Part shown: positions 5,783 through 6,431 of the stretch, piece by piece
Layout: every line of letters begins with the position of its first letter
How positions within the stretch are numbered: position 1 is the first letter of the stretch
Assembly: GCA_011524785.1 (NCBI GenBank)
Contig: WTJQ01000141.1
Span: 1 to 6,431, forward strand
Source of the DNA: Planctomycetota bacterium
GTDB lineage: Bacteria; Planctomycetota; UBA1135; GCA-002686595
Direction: 5' to 3'
DNA length: 6,431 bases
Notes under the pieces: model-generated
What the model was told of the DNA's origin: nothing
Seen by the model: only the letters and a program-made list of their open reading frames with translations
The model's database searches: none
Program-made: the position numbers and the translations under genes

Positions 5783-6431
5783 TCAGGGGAGCGGGTTGGC
5801 GTTCGCGACCTCGGCGACCTCTCCCCGGATTCGAGAGCGCACGTCCTCGTCCTCAGGAGCAGCCAGCAAGTCGGCGATCCAGCCGGCCATGGCTCGCATG
5901 TCGTCCTCGCCAAGGCCCCGAGTCGTGACAGCAGCCGTCCCGATGCGGATGCCCGAGGCCTCCATGGGTGGCCGAGGGTCGAACGGGATGAGGTTCTTGT
6001 TCACCGTGAGGTCCACGGTGTGGAGCAGGTCCTCGGCCTGCGCGCCAGACAGCCCTGCGGAGCCAACGTCGAGCATCAGGAGGTGGTTGTCCGTCCCCCC
6101 GCTCACGATCGAGAGGCCGCGCTCGATGAGGGCGTTCGCAAGGGCCTTGGCGTTCGCGACGACCCTCCGCCCGTAGTCCTTGAACTCCGGCTGCAGCGCC
6201 TCGCGGAAGGCCACGGCCTTCGCCGCGATCACGTGCATGAGGGGCCCGCCCTGCCCGCCGGGGAAGACGGCCGAGTTGATCGGCTTGATGCGATCCGCGC
6301 CGCAGACGATCAGGCCGCCGCGAGGGCCCCGAAGCGTCTTGTGCGTCGTCATGGTCACGGCCGCGGCGTGAGGCACCGGCGAGGGGTGAACACCAGCTGC
6401 GACCAGCCCGGCGATGTGAGCCATGTCCACC
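5783..6431 (-). CDS. glyA: Serine hydroxymethyltransferase, C-terminal half (5' end outside window)
   Basis: GlyA interconverts serine and glycine with tetrahydrofolate using pyridoxal phosphate, supplying one-carbon units in the cytoplasm. The visible 215 codons begin mid-protein at [13 protein letters not shown]; by comparison with the well-known enzyme this Asp and His contact the cofactor (Asp200 and His203 in E. coli numbering). They are followed by [15 protein letters not shown], whose lysine is the one that forms the Schiff base with pyridoxal phosphate, and by [20 protein letters not shown], a hallmark of bacterial SHMT. The C-terminal domain continues through [13 protein letters not shown] and [14 protein letters not shown] to the stop at 5785-5783. 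The fragment length agrees with the matching half of a roughly 415-420 residue enzyme, so the C-terminus is complete. Base 6431 is the last base of an incomplete codon. The gene converges on the lipoprotein gene and shares no operon with it; upstream partners and promoter are not visible. Confidence 0.97.
   Translation of the reverse strand, partial: VDMAHIAGLVAAGVHPSPVPHAAAVTMTTHKTLRGPRGGLIVCGADRIKPINSAVFPGGQGGPLMHVIAAKAVAFREALQPEFKDYGRRVVANAKALANALIERGLSIVSGGTDNHLLMLDVGSAGLSGAQAEDLLHTVDLTVNKNLIPFDPRPPMEASGIRIGTAAVTTRGLGEDDMRAMAGWIADLLAAPEDEDVRSRIRGEVAEVANANPLP

Noticed and set aside
5479..5928. A plus-strand 149-codon frame running from the gap into glyA
   Set aside because: Its second half lies antisense to the well-conserved end of glyA and the composition is typical of a GC-driven shadow frame.

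Overview
The window is a GC-rich bacterial chromosomal segment with tightly packed, overlapping genes. It holds five protein-coding regions in three blocks and one 358-base convergent intergenic region; I see no rRNA, tRNA, CRISPR array or insertion sequence. The gene content and the style of the secreted proteins (pseudopilin-like proteins carrying Asp-rich calcium-loop sequences, and a large Asp-box beta-propeller protein ending in a 'YCSPN...STG...' module) resemble marine Planctomycetes. That assignment is inference from recalled family resemblance, not a search result.

Left block (1-1493, minus strand): three short genes run leftward, each overlapping the next by 4 bases (GTGA, then ATGA). 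The first two have textbook type IV-like prepilin N-termini. The third, cut by the window edge, has the hydrophobic N-terminus without Glu5 that is typical of GspK/PilX. The order matches a GspI-GspJ-GspK minor pseudopilin set, the tip complex of a type II secretion or type IV pilus-like machine. A 149-base divergent region (1494-1642) with a nested inverted repeat separates this operon from the next block.

Middle block (1643-5424, plus strand): mtnA (methylthioribose-1-phosphate isomerase, methionine salvage) is followed, with a GTGA overlap, by a 902-residue predicted secreted lipoprotein. That protein contains eight recognisable Asp-box motifs and a separate C-terminal module. The pairing of a cytoplasmic salvage enzyme with a secreted propeller protein has no obvious metabolic logic and may reflect co-transcription only.

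Right block: glyA (serine hydroxymethyltransferase, C-terminal half only) runs leftward from the right edge to 5783, convergent with the lipoprotein gene. The gap between them (5425-5782) contains a 15-base tandem duplication and several hairpins. The largest, at 5577-5621, sits almost exactly at the midpoint. None has a T tract, so their role as terminators is uncertain.

Overall the window looks like ordinary core and secretome sequence. The items most worth a second look are the two-ended lipoprotein with its C-terminal module, the calcium-loop-bearing minor pseudopilins, and the structured intergenic elements.
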